From the NCBI GenBank assembly GCA_963576725.1, contig OY755242.1, positions 1,440,404 through 1,504,403 on the forward strand: a stretch of 64,000 bases of DNA. The letters run 5' to 3'. Of the stretch, positions 35,091-46,289 are shown in pieces. Position numbers and translations under genes: made by a program. This DNA is from Azorinus chamasolen. Its lineage: Eukaryota > Mollusca > Bivalvia > Cardiida > Solecurtidae. Within the stretch, counting starts at the first letter, position 1. Each line of letters begins with the position of its first letter. The notes under the pieces were generated by a model. The model was not told the origin of the DNA. It did not search any database and saw nothing but the letters and a program-made list of their open reading frames with translations.

Positions 35091-35443
35091 TAGTAGAACC
35101 TCTCAAGCAAACACTTAATTAATAAACAGCAGGTGGTTGCTTAACCCTTTACTTTATGCATATCCATGTAAAAAATAATGGTATCATGAATATTAATTAG
35201 ATGGCACAAACTGTAAACTCATATCTATATTATATCATAAACAAACAGAGCAGCCCCTGATCAGAAGCTCCTATGGGTACTGTCTTCTCTGTTTGCAAAT
35301 GTGTAGAAAGGTGTATGTATGGAGTAAGTGGTTAATGCAGAACAAACGTATTGGAGCTTTCTGTATAACTTAATCCTGCATTAAGCTACCATCTGCATGT
35401 ATCGCTTAAAAGTAGACCTGGTTGCTTTTGATAGATTTGACTG
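35091..35443. mobile_element. Tigger-like MITE with nested piggyBac-like MITE (unit 1)
   Basis: TAGTAGAACCTCTCAAGC ... TTTTGATAGATTTGACTG. The internal motif GGTTGCTTAATGCAG is split at its TTAA: GGTTGC-TTAA-CCCTTTACTT ... GGAGTAAGTGG-TTAA-TGCAGAAC. The inserted element is 35141-35335. The exact TTAA duplication is clear evidence for a piggyBac-type mechanism. Counterpart in unit 3 at about 42419-42771. Confidence 0.88.
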
Positions 35444-35550
35444 TACATGTATGTGTCTTTTTATACGCAAGGTGATTACCAGTTTGTAACTCATTGATTC
35501 CAGGTGAATTTGCTTTTTTTGCGCTAACAGTATAAGCATTCCATAATGAA

Positions 35551-35777
35551 AAAAAAATCCTCCATAGGCTATTTTTAGACCCAACCTCTTTGAATAAATC
35601 TACCGAAAAGGAGCATTTTCTAGGGAAAAGGAAATTTTTTAGAAGTGTATAGTATTAAAACCATTGTGATAAATAGAGCATTTGCTTCTTAGGAGCAAAT
35701 GCTCTGTTTATCACAATGGTTTCAAAAACTAACTATAACAAAGGCGTAAAAAGGCGTTTTTATGAAGGAAAGGGTTA
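35551..35777. mobile_element. Family B MITE (unit 1)
   Basis: CCTCCATAGGCTATTTTTAG ... GAAGGAAAGGGTTAA, with core ACCATTGTGATAAATAGAGC ... GCTCTGTTTATCACAATGGT at 35661-35732. The left TTAA is replaced by an A run in units 1-4. Counterparts at about 39439, 42879, 46759, and the intact copy 50276-50503 in unit 5. Confidence 0.85.
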
Positions 35778-36065
35778 AGCCTTAAAGTGCCGGAACCAAG
35801 TACATAAGGCCTTTGCAAACCGTGTAAACCCAGATTTACGGACTCCTGATGGGAACCTTTAATCAGGGTCTGTACTGTTTGTCATAAAGTCATGTTTTAG
35901 TGATATAATTTGGTAAACCTTGTTTTATTTAATTGATATAATTTTATTTAATTAATAAACATGAAGTATGTCACGAGAAAATGTGTCTTCAGAATCTATC
36001 AGTAAAGATAAGTTCAGCCCAAAGCCAAATACCTGTCTTCTATTTGTAACATGGTGAAAAAGTTG

Positions 36066-36127
36066 TAACTCGAACCCAGGGCCTTTGGCTTACCATGCCA
36101 ACACTCTACCGACTGAGCTACCAAGCC
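36066..36127 (-). repeat. tRNA-like segment, 3' part deleted (unit 1, copy a)
   Basis: The minus strand reads GGCTTGGTAGCTCAGTCGG..., with a perfect A box (TAGCTCAGTCGG) and a B box GGTTCGAGTTA. The 3' half of the T stem and the acceptor are missing. T5 follows (AACTTTTTCACC). Counterparts at 39954-40015, 43394-43455, 47274-47335. Confidence 0.7.
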
Positions 36128-36344
36128 ACACAGTAACGCCTATCAACTTATTTCACCACAATATCTACCCGGCTACACACACACCCTCTACACAAGAATT
36201 CGTCCCGAATTCTTACTAAAAGAACACTCCACGAATGTCTTATTATTAAAAATTATCTGCATATAATCTTCATATTAACTTCATATAAATCACCCTGTGG
36301 GTTATTTACGTTGGGCGCTAAATGTAACATGGTGAAAAAGTTGT

Positions 36345-36416
36345 GACTCGACTAGAACTCGAACCCAGCGCCTGTGGCTTACCATGCCAACACTCTACCG
36401 ACTGAGCTACCAAGCC
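36345..36416 (-). repeat. tRNA-like segment (unit 1, copy b)
   Basis: 72 nt on the minus strand that fold as a cloverleaf: acceptor GGCTTGG/TCGAGTC (7 pairs, some G-U), D arm GCTC/GAGT, anticodon arm with loop ATGGTAA (anticodon GGT), T arm CTGGG-TTCGAGT-TCTAG with wobble pairs. A T5 run, a possible Pol III terminator, lies five bases downstream. GGT is not a usual nuclear anticodon in animals, so it is not called a tRNA gene. Confidence 0.75.
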
Positions 36417-36657
36417 AAACCGTACCACAATCTATACCCGGGTACACATTCAGTACCTACCCTTATTCTGGTAAAAGACGCATACACGTAACAACCTATT
36501 TATGCATTGACACATTGCAAATGAAGTATACCCACATTGAACTGCTCCTACAGAACCTAGCTGTTAATATATGATATATACATATATTGTTCTCTATTGT
36601 TGACATGGCAATAAATGTCCTTATTTTATATTGGTATACAAGAACTGAATTAACATT

Positions 36658-36861
36658 CAGTGGAACCTGTCTTAAGCGGCCATCAAGGAGAGGTCTAATT
36701 ATGGGGCTGTAAGGCAGATGGTAGCTTAATGCAGGTCAAAAGTAATGCAAAAATGTCCTATAGGAGCTTTCTGCATTAGTTTTGCCCTGCATTAAGCAGT
36801 CACCTGATTGTACGACTACTATGATCAATAAATGAATGACCTCTTAGGACAGGTTCTACTG
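36658..36861. mobile_element. Tigger-like MITE, 'CTGTCTTAAGCGG' ends (unit 1)
   Basis: CAGTGGAACCTGTCTTAAGC ... CCTCTTAGGACAGGTTCTACTG with TA after. Interior GGCAGATGGTAGCTTAATGC ... GCATTAAGCAGTCACCTG, apex decayed (AATGTCCTATAGGAGCTTT). Counterparts in units 2-5. Confidence 0.85.
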
Positions 36862-36955
36862 TATATTCATTATTGGCGGAGTCGTACAGTAATATGCATT
36901 ATTGGCGGAGTCGTACAGTAATATTCATTATTGGCGGAGTCGTGCAGTATCATTC
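36862..36955 (+). repeat. 29-bp tandem repeat, three copies
   Basis: TATTCATTATTGGCGGAGTC GTACAGTAA repeated three times directly after the MITE end, the first copy overlapping its ...CTGTATATTCATTATT flank. Present in each long unit. Confidence 0.8.
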
Positions 36956-37080
36956 ATCAAAAACTTCTTTTCATTCAAGTCCGACCAATCAGATGCTCAA
37001 GCATGAACTAGGGCTCAATCTAAACAATTTATTACCATGAAACTATGCTCCTAAATGTAGTATAAGCCTGTTGGTTCGAC

Positions 37081-37436
37081 ATTTTACATGATGTCTCCCC
37101 CAGTATATTGGGGAGACATATTGTTTTGTGGGCTGCGTCCGCCCGTCTGTCTATCTGTCTGCCCATTCGTCCGCGCTAACAATTCCTGTTTATGTGACTA
37201 TGAGAACAAAAGACATTTTATTCTCATAGGTTTTATGTTGCTTATTTTCATTTTATAGGGCTATGAGTTTGAACAAAAGAATAGCCACACACACTCCAGC
37301 CTTAAGAAAGAACGTATGTCTGTCCGATTGTAATTTGTCATGAAACTTCATAGGATCGACCAGCACCATGCTTAGTTATGCATAGTTTATTCCTGTTCCG
37401 GTTCGATGATTTTCTGCAGAGTTATGGGGCTTTGAT
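37081..37436 (+). repeat. GATGTCTCCCCC repeat (unit 1)
   Basis: GATGTCTCCCCCAGTATATTGGGGAGACATATTG opening hairpin, then GGGCTGCGTCCGCCCGTCTG and a ~300-bp tail. Related in design to the TTTTATGCCCCC repeats. An inverted fragment of its GGGCTGCGTCCG part appears at 51504-51541. Confidence 0.7.
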
Positions 37437-37495
37437 TTTATGCCCCCCCCCCCCCGGGGGATCAGATCTGGGGGCATATTGTATTGTTTTTGCCC

Positions 37496-37526
<31 letters not shown>

Positions 37527-37850
37527 TTTTCTTTAACATTGGTCATAACTTTTCAGTCAGTAAGATAGAGACTTGATAATTGGCATGCATATGCATCTCA
37601 CAAAGCCGCACATTTTGAAGGGAGGGGGTTCATCCTTCAAGGTCAGTAGTTAAATATAAAGGTCAAATCAACGACTTTAATATTGGCCATAACTTTTGAA
37701 CCAGTAGCGGTAGATACTTTATATTTGACATGCATGTGTATCTCATGAAGCTGCACATTTTGAGCGATGACATATCAAAGTCAAGGTCATCCTTCAGGGT
37801 CAAAGGTCAAATTGGCGAGGGCATATTGTTTCACAAACACATCTGTTTTT
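37437..37850 (+). repeat. TTTTATGCCCCC repeat (unit 1)
   Basis: TTTTATG followed by a C run, ATCAGATCTGGGGGCATATTG hairpin partner, (CTGT)n, then two ~120-bp degenerate units (GGTCATAACTTTT, CATGCATATGCATCTCAC, AAGGTCATCCTTCA). Ends TTTCACAAACACATCTG. C-run and CTGT lengths differ between units. Confidence 0.8.
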
Positions 37851-38548
37851 AAATGGAAACTTTAGGCGAAGGGGGGATTAAGAGGTATAAATTAGGCTGC
37901 TTAATGCATGATGAAAGTCATGCAGAAAGCTCCTAGAAGAGCTTTCTGCATGACTTTCACCATGCATTAAGCTGCCACCTGTCTTAAAGATCGATTATAA
38001 TACGTATTTTAGTGTTTGGATAATCGAGGTTTTACTGTATATCATATCATAAGCAAACAGAGCTGACCTTGATCAGAGACGGCTCCTATAGGAAACGTCT
38101 GATCTGGGTCTAATCTTTTTGTAAAGGTGTAGAATGACGAGTGTATGGAGAAAAGGGTTAACATGTTAAAGGATTAAACAGGTTAGACCTATTAAATGGA
38201 ACTTTAAAAATCTTTTTCTGCATCCATTAAGCAACATTTTGAGTTATATATTCTCTTTACTCTCCTGGAAAACTACGAAACAACGCTCTATGACTACTTG
38301 ATATTGTGATTTTTGCAATCAAAACGTTTTGATAATTCTTACCATTCAAAATTGTTTGATGTCTTGTATGTATACTGTGGCGATGTACTATGTACAAGTC
38401 TTAAATAAATTATCAATTCTGTTTTCAGTTCTGTTTTCTTTTCACAGTAACAGATATGTGTTGGCGCCCGAATAAAGTGCTTTTGTCTTTCCTGTTATAG
38501 ATTTCATGTTGTTACTTTGAATTATAATGTCCTATATAGTCAAACACA

Positions 38549-38969
38549 CACTTAATTAATAAACAGCAGGTGGTTACACTTAATTAATAAACAGCAGGTG
38601 GTTACACTTAATAAACAGCAGGTGGTTACACTTAATAAACAGCAGGTGGTTACACTTAATTAATAAACAGCAGTTGGTTACACTTAATAAACAGCCAGGT
38701 GGTTACACTTAATAAACAGCAGGTGGTTACACTTAATTAATAAACAGCAGGTGGTTACACTTAATTAATAAACAGCAGGTGGTTACACTTAATTAATAAA
38801 CAGCAGGTGGTTACACTTAATAAACAGCAGGTGGTTACACTTAATAAATAAACAGCGGGTGGTTACACTTAATAAATAAACAGCAGGTGGTTACACTTAA
38901 TAAACAGCAGGTGGTTACACTTAATTAATAAACAGCAGGTGGTTACACTTAATTAACTAACAGCAGGTG
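38549..38969 (+). repeat. 24/28-bp tandem array (unit 2)
   Basis: Units CACTTAATTAATAAACAGCA GGTGGTTA (28) and a shorter form lacking AATT (24), about sixteen copies in mixed order. The motif is the left arm of the Tigger-like MITE that in unit 1 occurs once at 35112. Exact counterpart at 45869-46289 in unit 4. Confidence 0.93.
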
Positions 38970-40232
38970 GGTGCTTAACCCTTTACTTTATGCATATCCA
39001 TGTAAAAAATAATGGTATCATGAATATTAATTAGATGAATATTTATAGCTGTAAAGGATTGGTACTGGAAACAGGGTTTTTGGCAATGGCATAAACAAAC
39101 TGTAAACTCATATCTATATTATATTATAAACAAACAGAGTAGCCCCTGATCAGAAGCTCCTATGGGTACTGTCTTCTCTGTTTGCAAATGTGTAGAAAGG
39201 TGTATGTATGGAGTAAGTGGTTAATGCAGAATAAACGTATTGGAGCTTTCTGTATAACTTAATCCTGCATTAAGCTACCATCTGCATGTATCGCTTAAAA
39301 GTAGACCTGGTTGCTTTTGATAGATTTGACTGTACATGTATGTGTCTTTTTATACGCAAGGTGATTACCAGTTTGTAACTCATTGATTCCAGGTGAATTT
39401 GCTTTTTTGCGCTAACAGTATAAGCATTCCATAATGAAAAAAAAATCCTCCATAGGCTATTTTTAGACCCAACCTCTTTGAATAAATCTACCGAAAAGGA
39501 GCATTTTCTAGGGAAAAGGAAATTGTTTAGAAGTGTATAGTATTAAAACCATTGTGATAAATAGAGCATTTGCTTCTTAGGAGCAAATGCTCTGTTTATC
39601 ACAATGGTTTCAAAAACTAACTATAACAAAGGCGTAAAAAGGCGTTTTTATGAAGGAAAGGGTTAAGCCTTAAAGTGCCGGAACCAAGTACATAAGGCCT
39701 TTGCAAACCGTGTAAACCCAGATTTACGGACTCCTGATGGGAACCTTTAATCAGGGTCTGTACTGTTTGTCATAAAGTCATGTTTTAGTGATATAATTTG
39801 GTAAACCTTGTTTTATTTAATTGATATAATTTTATTTAATTAATAAACATGAAGTATGTCACGAGAAAATGTGTCTTCAGAATCTATCAGTAAAGATAAG
39901 TTCAGCCCAAAGCCAAATACCTGTCTTCTATTTGTAACATGGTGAAAAAGTTGTAACTCGAACCCAGGGCCTTTGGCTTACCATGCCAACACTCTACCGA
40001 CTGAGCTACCAAGCCACACAGTAACGCCTATCAACTTATTTCACCACAATATCTACCCGGCTACACACACACCCTCTACACAAGAATTCGTCCCGAATTC
40101 TTACTAAAAGAACACTCCACGAATGTCTTATTATTAAAAATTATCTGCATATAATCTTCATATTAACTTCATATAAATCACCCTGTGGGTTATTTACGTT
40201 GGGCGCTAAATGTAACATGGTGAAAAAGTTGT

Positions 40233-40304
40233 GACTCGACTAGAACTCGAACCCAGCGCCTGTGGCTTACCATGCCAACACTCTACCGACTGAGCTACCA
40301 AGCC
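40233..40304 (-). repeat. tRNA-like segment (unit 2, copy b)
   Basis: Identical in position and sequence type to 36345-36416, offset 3888. A and B boxes and the T5 run are retained. Confidence 0.75.
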
Positions 40305-41774
40305 AAACCGTACCACAATCTATACCCGGGTACACATTCAGTACCTACCCTTATTCTGGTAAAAGACGCATACACGTAACAACCTATTTATGCATTGACA
40401 CATTGCAAATGAAGTATACCCACATTGAACTGCTCCTACAGAACCTATCTGTTAATATATGATATATACATATATTGTTCTCTATTGTTGACATGGCAAT
40501 AAATGTCCTTAGTTTATATTGGTATACAAGAACTGAATTAACATTCAGTGGAACCTGTCTTAAGCGGCCATCAAGGAGAGGTCTAATTATGGGGCTGTAA
40601 GGCAGATGGTAGCTTAATGCAGGTCAAAAGTAATGCAAAAATGTCCTATAGGAGCTTTCTGCATTAGTTTTGCCCTGCATTAAGCAGTCACCTGATTGTA
40701 CGACTTCTATGATCAATAAATGAATGACCTCTTAGGACAGGTTATATTGTATATTCATTATTGGCGAAGTCGTACAGTAATATGCATTATTGGCGGAGTC
40801 GTACAGTAATATTCATTATTGGCGGAGTCGTGCAGTATCATTCATCAAAAACTTCTTTTCATTCAAGTCCGACCAATCAGATGCTCAAGTATGAACTAGG
40901 GCTCAATCTAAACAATTTATTACCATGAAACTATGCTCCTAAATGTAGCATAAGCCTGTTGGTTCGACATTTTACATGATGTCTCCCCCAGTATATTGGG
41001 GAGACATATTGTTTTGTGGGCTGCGTCCGCCCGTCTGTCTATCTGTCTGCCCACTCGTCCGCGCTAATAATTCCTGTTTATGTGACTATGAGAACAAAAG
41101 ACATTTTATTCTCATAGGTTTTATGTTGCTTATTTTCATTTTATAGGGCTATGAGTTTGAACAAAAGAATAGCCACACACACTCCAGCCGTAAGAAAGAA
41201 CGTATGTCTGTCCGATTTTAATTTGTCATGAAACTTCATAGGATTGACCAGCACCATGCTTAGTTATGCATAGTTTATTCCTGTTCCGGTTCGATGATTT
41301 TCTGCAGAGTTATGGGGCTTTGATTTTATGCCCCCCCCCCCCCCCGGATCAGATCTGGGGGCATATTGTATTGTTTTTGCCCTGTCTGTCTGTCTGTCTG
41401 TCTGTTTTTCTTTAACATTGGTCATAACTTTTCAGCCAGTAAGATAGAGACTTGATAATTGGCATGCATATGCATCTCACAAAGCCGCACATTTTGAGGG
41501 GGGGGGGGGTTCATCCTTCAAGGTCAGTAGGTAAATATAAAGGTCAAATCAACGACTTTAATATTGGCCATAACTTTTGAACCAGTAGCGGTAGATACTT
41601 TATATTTGACATGCATGTGTATCTCATGAAGCTGCACATTTTGAGCGATGACATATCAAAGTCAAGGTCATCCTTCAGGGTCAAAGGTCAAATTGGCGAG
41701 GGCATATTGTTTCACAAACACATCTGTTTTTAAATGGAAACTTTAGGCGAAGGGGGGATTAAGAGGTATAAATT

Positions 41775-44700
41775 AGGCTGCTTAATGCATGATGAAAGTC
41801 ATGCAGAAAGCTCCTAGAAGAGCTTTCTGCATGACTTTCACCATGCATTAAGCTGCCACCTGTCTTAAAGATCGATTATAATACGTATTTTAGTGTTTGG
41901 ATAATCGAGGTTTTACTGTATATCATATCATAAGCAAACAGAGCTGACCTTGATCAGAGACGGCTCCTATAGGAAACGTCTGATCTGGGTCTAATCTTTT
42001 TGTAAAGGTGTAGAATGACGAGTGTATGGAGAAAAGGGTTAACATGTTAAAGGATTAAACAGGTTAGACCTATTAAATGGAACTTTAAAAATCTTTCTCT
42101 GCATCCATTAAGCAACATTTTGAGTTATATATTCTCTTTACTCTCCTGGAAAACTACGAAACAACGCTCTATGACTACTTGATATTGTGATTTTTGCAAT
42201 CAAAACGTTTTGATAATTCTTACCATTCAAAATTGTTTGATGTCTTGTATGTATACTGTGGCGATGTACTTTGTACAAGTCTTAAATAAATTATCAATTC
42301 TGTTTTCAGTTCTGTTTTCTTTTCACAGTAACAGATATGTGTTGGCGCCCGAATAAAGTGCTTTTGTCTTTCCTGTTATAGATTTCATGTTGTTACTTTG
42401 AATTATAATGTCTTATATAGTAGAACCTCTCAAGCAAACACTTAATTAATAAACAGCAGGTGGTTGCTTAACCCTTTACTTTATGCATATCCATGTAAAA
42501 AATAATGGTATCATGAATATTAATTAGATGGCACAAACTGTAAACTCATATCTATATTATATCATAAACAAACAGAGCAGCCCCTGATCAGAAGCTCCTA
42601 TGGGTACTGTCTTCTCTGTTTGCAAATGTGTAGAAAGGTGTATGTATGGAGTAAGTGGTTAATGCAGAACAAACGTATTGGAGCTTTCTGTATAACTTAA
42701 TCCTGCATTAAGCTACCATCTGCATGTATCGCTTAAAAGTAGACCTGGTTGCTTTTGATAGATTTGACTGTACATGTATGTGTCTTTTTATACGCAAGGT
42801 GATTACCAGTTTGTAACTCATTGATTCCAGGTGAATTTGCTTTTTTTGCGCTAACAGTATAAGCATTCCATAATGAAAAAAAAAATCCTCCATAGGCTAT
42901 TTTTAGACCCAACCTCTTTGAATAAATCTACCGAAAAGGAGCATTTTCTAGGGAAAAGGAAATTTTTTAGAAGTGTATAGTATTAAAACCATTGTGATAA
43001 ATAGAGCATTTGCTTCTTAGGAGCAAATGCTCTGTTTATCACAATGGTTTCAAAAACTAACTATAACAAAGGCGTAAAAAGGCGTTTTTATGAAGGAAAG
43101 GGTTAAGCCTTAAAGTGCCGGAACCAAGTACATAAGGCCTTTGCAAACCGTGTAAACCCAGATTTACGGACTCCTGATGGGAACCTTTAATCAGGGTCTG
43201 TACTGTTTGTCATAAAGTCATGTTTTAGTGATATAATTTGGTAAACCTTGTTTTATTTAATTGATATAATTTTATTTAATTAATAAACATGAAGTATGTC
43301 ACGAGAAAATGTGTCTTCAGAATCTATCAGTAAAGATAAGTTCAGCCCAAAGCCAAATACCTGTCTTCTATTTGTAACATGGTGAAAAAGTTGTAACTCG
43401 AACCCAGGGCCTTTGGCTTACCATGCCAACACTCTACCGACTGAGCTACCAAGCCACACAGTAACGCCTATCAACTTATTTCACCACAATATCTACCCGG
43501 CTACACACACACCCTCTACACAAGAATTCGTCCCGAATTCTTACTAAAAGAACACTCCACGAATGTCTTATTATTAAAAATTATCTGCATATAATCTTCA
43601 TATTAACTTCATATAAATCACCCTGTGGGTTATTTACGTTGGGCGCTAAATGTAACATGGTGAAAAAGTTGTGACTCGACTAGAACTCGAACCCAGCGCC
43701 TGTGGCTTACCATGCCAACACTCTACCGACTGAGCTACCAAGCCAAACCGTACCACAATCTATACCCGGGTACACATTCAGTACCTACCCTTATTCTGGT
43801 AAAAGACGCATACACGTAACAACCTATTTATGCATTGACACATTGCAAATGAAGTATACCCACATTGAACTGCTCCTACAGAACCTAGCTGTTAATATAT
43901 GATATATACATATATTGTTCTCTATTGTTGACATGGCAATAAATGTCCTTATTTTATATTGGTATACAAGAACTGAATTAACATTCAGTGGAACCTGTCT
44001 TAAGCGGCCATCAAGGAGAGGTCTAATTATGGGGCTGTAAGGCAGATGGTAGCTTAATGCAGGTCAAAAGTAATGCAAAAATGTCCTATAGGAGCTTTCT
44101 GCATTAGTTTTGCCCTGCATTAAGCAGTCACCTGATTGTACGACTACTATGATCAATAAATGAATGACCTCTTAGGACAGGTTCTACTGTATATTCATTA
44201 TTGGCGGAGTCGTACAGTAATATGCATTATTGGCGGAGTCGTACAGTAATATTCATTATTGGCGGAGTCGTGCAGTATCATTCATCAAAAACTTCTTTTC
44301 ATTCAAGTCCGACCAATCAGATGCTCAAGCATGAACTAGGGCTCAATCTAAACAATTTATTACCATGAAACTATGCTCCTAAATGTAGTATAAGCCTGTT
44401 GGTTCGACATTTTACATGATGTCTCCCCCAGTATATTGGGGAGACATATTGTTTTGTGGGCTGCGTCCGCCCGTCTGTCTATCTGTCTGCCCATTCGTCC
44501 GCGCTAACAATTCCTGTTTATGTGACTATGAGAACAAAAGACATTTTATTCTCATAGGTTTTATGTTGCTTATTTTCATTTTATAGGGCTATGAGTTTGA
44601 ACAAAAGAATAGCCACACACACTCCAGCCTTAAGAAAGAACGTATGTCTGTCCGATTGTAATTTGTCATGAAACTTCATAGGATCGACCAGCACCATGCT

Positions 44701-45213
44701 TAGTTATGCATAGTTTATTCCTGTTCCGGTTCGATGATTTTCTGCAGAGTTATGGGGCTTTGATTTTATGCCCCCCCCCCCCCCCCCGGGGGATCAGATC
44801 TGGGGGCATATTGTATTGTTTTTGCCCTGTCTGTCTGTCTGTCTGTTTTTCTTTAACATTGGTCATAACTTTTCAGTCAGTAAGATAGAGACTTGATAAT
44901 TGGCATGCATATGCATCTCACAAAGCCGCACATTTTGAAGGGAGGGGGTTCATCCTTCAAGGTCAGTAGTTAAATATAAAGGTCAAATCAACGACTTTAA
45001 TATTGGCCATAACTTTTGAACCAGTAGCGGTAGATACTTTATATTTGACATGCATGTGTATCTCATGAAGCTGCACATTTTGAGCGATGACATATCAAAG
45101 TCAAGGTCATCCTTCAGGGTCAAAGGTCAAATTGGCGAGGGCATATTGTTTCACAAACACATCTGTTTTTAAATGGAAACTTTAGGCGAAGGGGGGATTA
45201 AGAGGTATAAATT
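41775..45213 (+). repeat. Long tandem repeat unit 3 (~3.44 kb)
   Basis: Almost identical to unit 1 over its full length, including absence of the 24/28-bp array. Differences from unit 1 are mostly homopolymer lengths (C run near 44771) and CTGT number. Offset from unit 1 is about 7328 bp. Confidence 0.92.
43673..43744 (-). repeat. tRNA-like segment (unit 3, copy b)
   Basis: Third counterpart of 36345-36416, with the same cloverleaf and Pol III signals. Confidence 0.75.
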
Positions 45214-45868
45214 AGGCTGCTTAATGCATGATGAAAGTCATGCAGAAAGCTCCTAGAAGAGCTTTCTGCATGACTTTCACCATGCATTAAGCTGCCACCT
45301 GTCTTAAAGATCGATTATAATACGTATTTTAGTGTTTGGATAATCGAGGTTTTACTGTATATCATATCATAAGCAAACAGAGCTGACCTTGATCAGAGAC
45401 GGCTCCTATAGGAAACGTCTGATCTGGGTCTAATCTTTTTGTAAAGGTGTAGAATGACGAGTGTATGGAGAAAAGGGTTAACATGTTAAAGGATTAAACA
45501 GGTTAGACCTATTAAATGGAACTTTAAAAATCTTTCTCTGCATCCATTAAGCAACATTTTGAGTTATATATTCTCTTTACTCTCCTGGAAAACTACGAAA
45601 CAACGCTCTATGACTACTTGATATTGTGATTTTTGCAATCAAAACGTTTTGATAATTCTTACCATTCAAAATTGTTTGATGTCTTGTATGTATACTGTGG
45701 CGATGTACTTTGTACAAGTCTTAAATAAATTATCAATTCTGTTTTCAGTTCTGTTTTCTTTTCACAGTAACAGATATGTGTTGGCGCCCGAATAAAGTGC
45801 TTTTGTCTTTCCTGTTATAGATTTCATGTTGTTACTTTGAATTATAATGTCCTATATAGTCAAACACA

Positions 45869-46289
45869 CACTTAATTAATAAACAGCAGGTGGTTACACT
45901 TAATTAATAAACAGCAGGTGGTTACACTTAATAAACAGCAGGTGGTTACACTTAATAAACAGCAGGTGGTTACACTTAATTAATAAACAGCAGTTGGTTA
46001 CACTTAATAAACAGCCAGGTGGTTACACTTAATAAACAGCAGGTGGTTACACTTAATTAATAAACAGCAGGTGGTTACACTTAATTAATAAACAGCAGGT
46101 GGTTACACTTAATTAATAAACAGCAGGTGGTTACACTTAATAAACAGCAGGTGGTTACACTTAATAAATAAACAGCGGGTGGTTACACTTAATAAATAAA
46201 CAGCAGGTGGTTACACTTAATAAACAGCAGGTGGTTACACTTAATTAATAAACAGCAGGTGGTTACACTTAATTAACTAACAGCAGGTG
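45869..46289 (+). repeat. 24/28-bp tandem array (unit 4)
   Basis: Same unit order and same odd variants as 38549-38969, which shows it was copied with the 7.3-kb dimer and did not expand on its own. Confidence 0.93.

Larger units (their letters stand above)
36045..36448 (-). mobile_element. Dimeric tRNA-like / TRIM-like element (unit 1)
   Basis: Two copies (36045-36179 and 36324-36448) of a ~130-bp sequence that on the minus strand begins TGTGTA and ends ATGTTACA, thus TG...CA. Each contains a tRNA-like segment. Downstream of the first minus-strand copy, 2-3 bases from its CA end, is TTAGCGCCCAACGT (TTTGGCGCCCAACGT in unit 5), like an LTR-element primer-binding site. The internal part is only about 144 bp and codes nothing. 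Either a terminal-repeat retrotransposon in miniature or a tandem tRNA-derived SINE; no clear target duplication decides it. Counterparts: about 39933-40336, 43373-43776, 47253-47656. Confidence 0.6.
34447..37893 (+). repeat. Long tandem repeat unit 1 (~3.45 kb)
   Basis: First of four near-identical units. Order inside: right part of a Tigger-like MITE; piggyBac-like MITE end; unique sequence with AATAAAG at about 35023; Tigger-like MITE with nested piggyBac-like MITE (35091-35443); family B MITE (35551-35777); tRNA-like pair (36045-36448); Tigger-like MITE (36658-36861); 29-bp tandem (36865-36950); GTCTCCCC and TTTTATGCCCCC repeats (37081-37850). Unit 1 shares variants with unit 3 (GAACCTAGCTG), not unit 2. 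Confidence 0.92.
37894..41774 (+). repeat. Long tandem repeat unit 2 (~3.88 kb)
   Basis: Same order as unit 1, beginning with the left-truncated Tigger-like MITE (after AAGAGGTATAAATTA). It is about 440 bp longer because of a 24/28-bp array (38549-38969) and an extra MITE segment (ATGAATATTTATAGCTGTAAAGG). Variants such as GAACCTATCTG and CCACTCGTCCGCGCTAATAA are shared with unit 4. Confidence 0.92.

Noticed and set aside
36374..36574. Repeated 66-codon frame (also at 40262, 43702, 47582)
   Set aside because: It overlaps the antisense tRNA-like sequence and only repeats because the 3.4-3.9 kb unit repeats.
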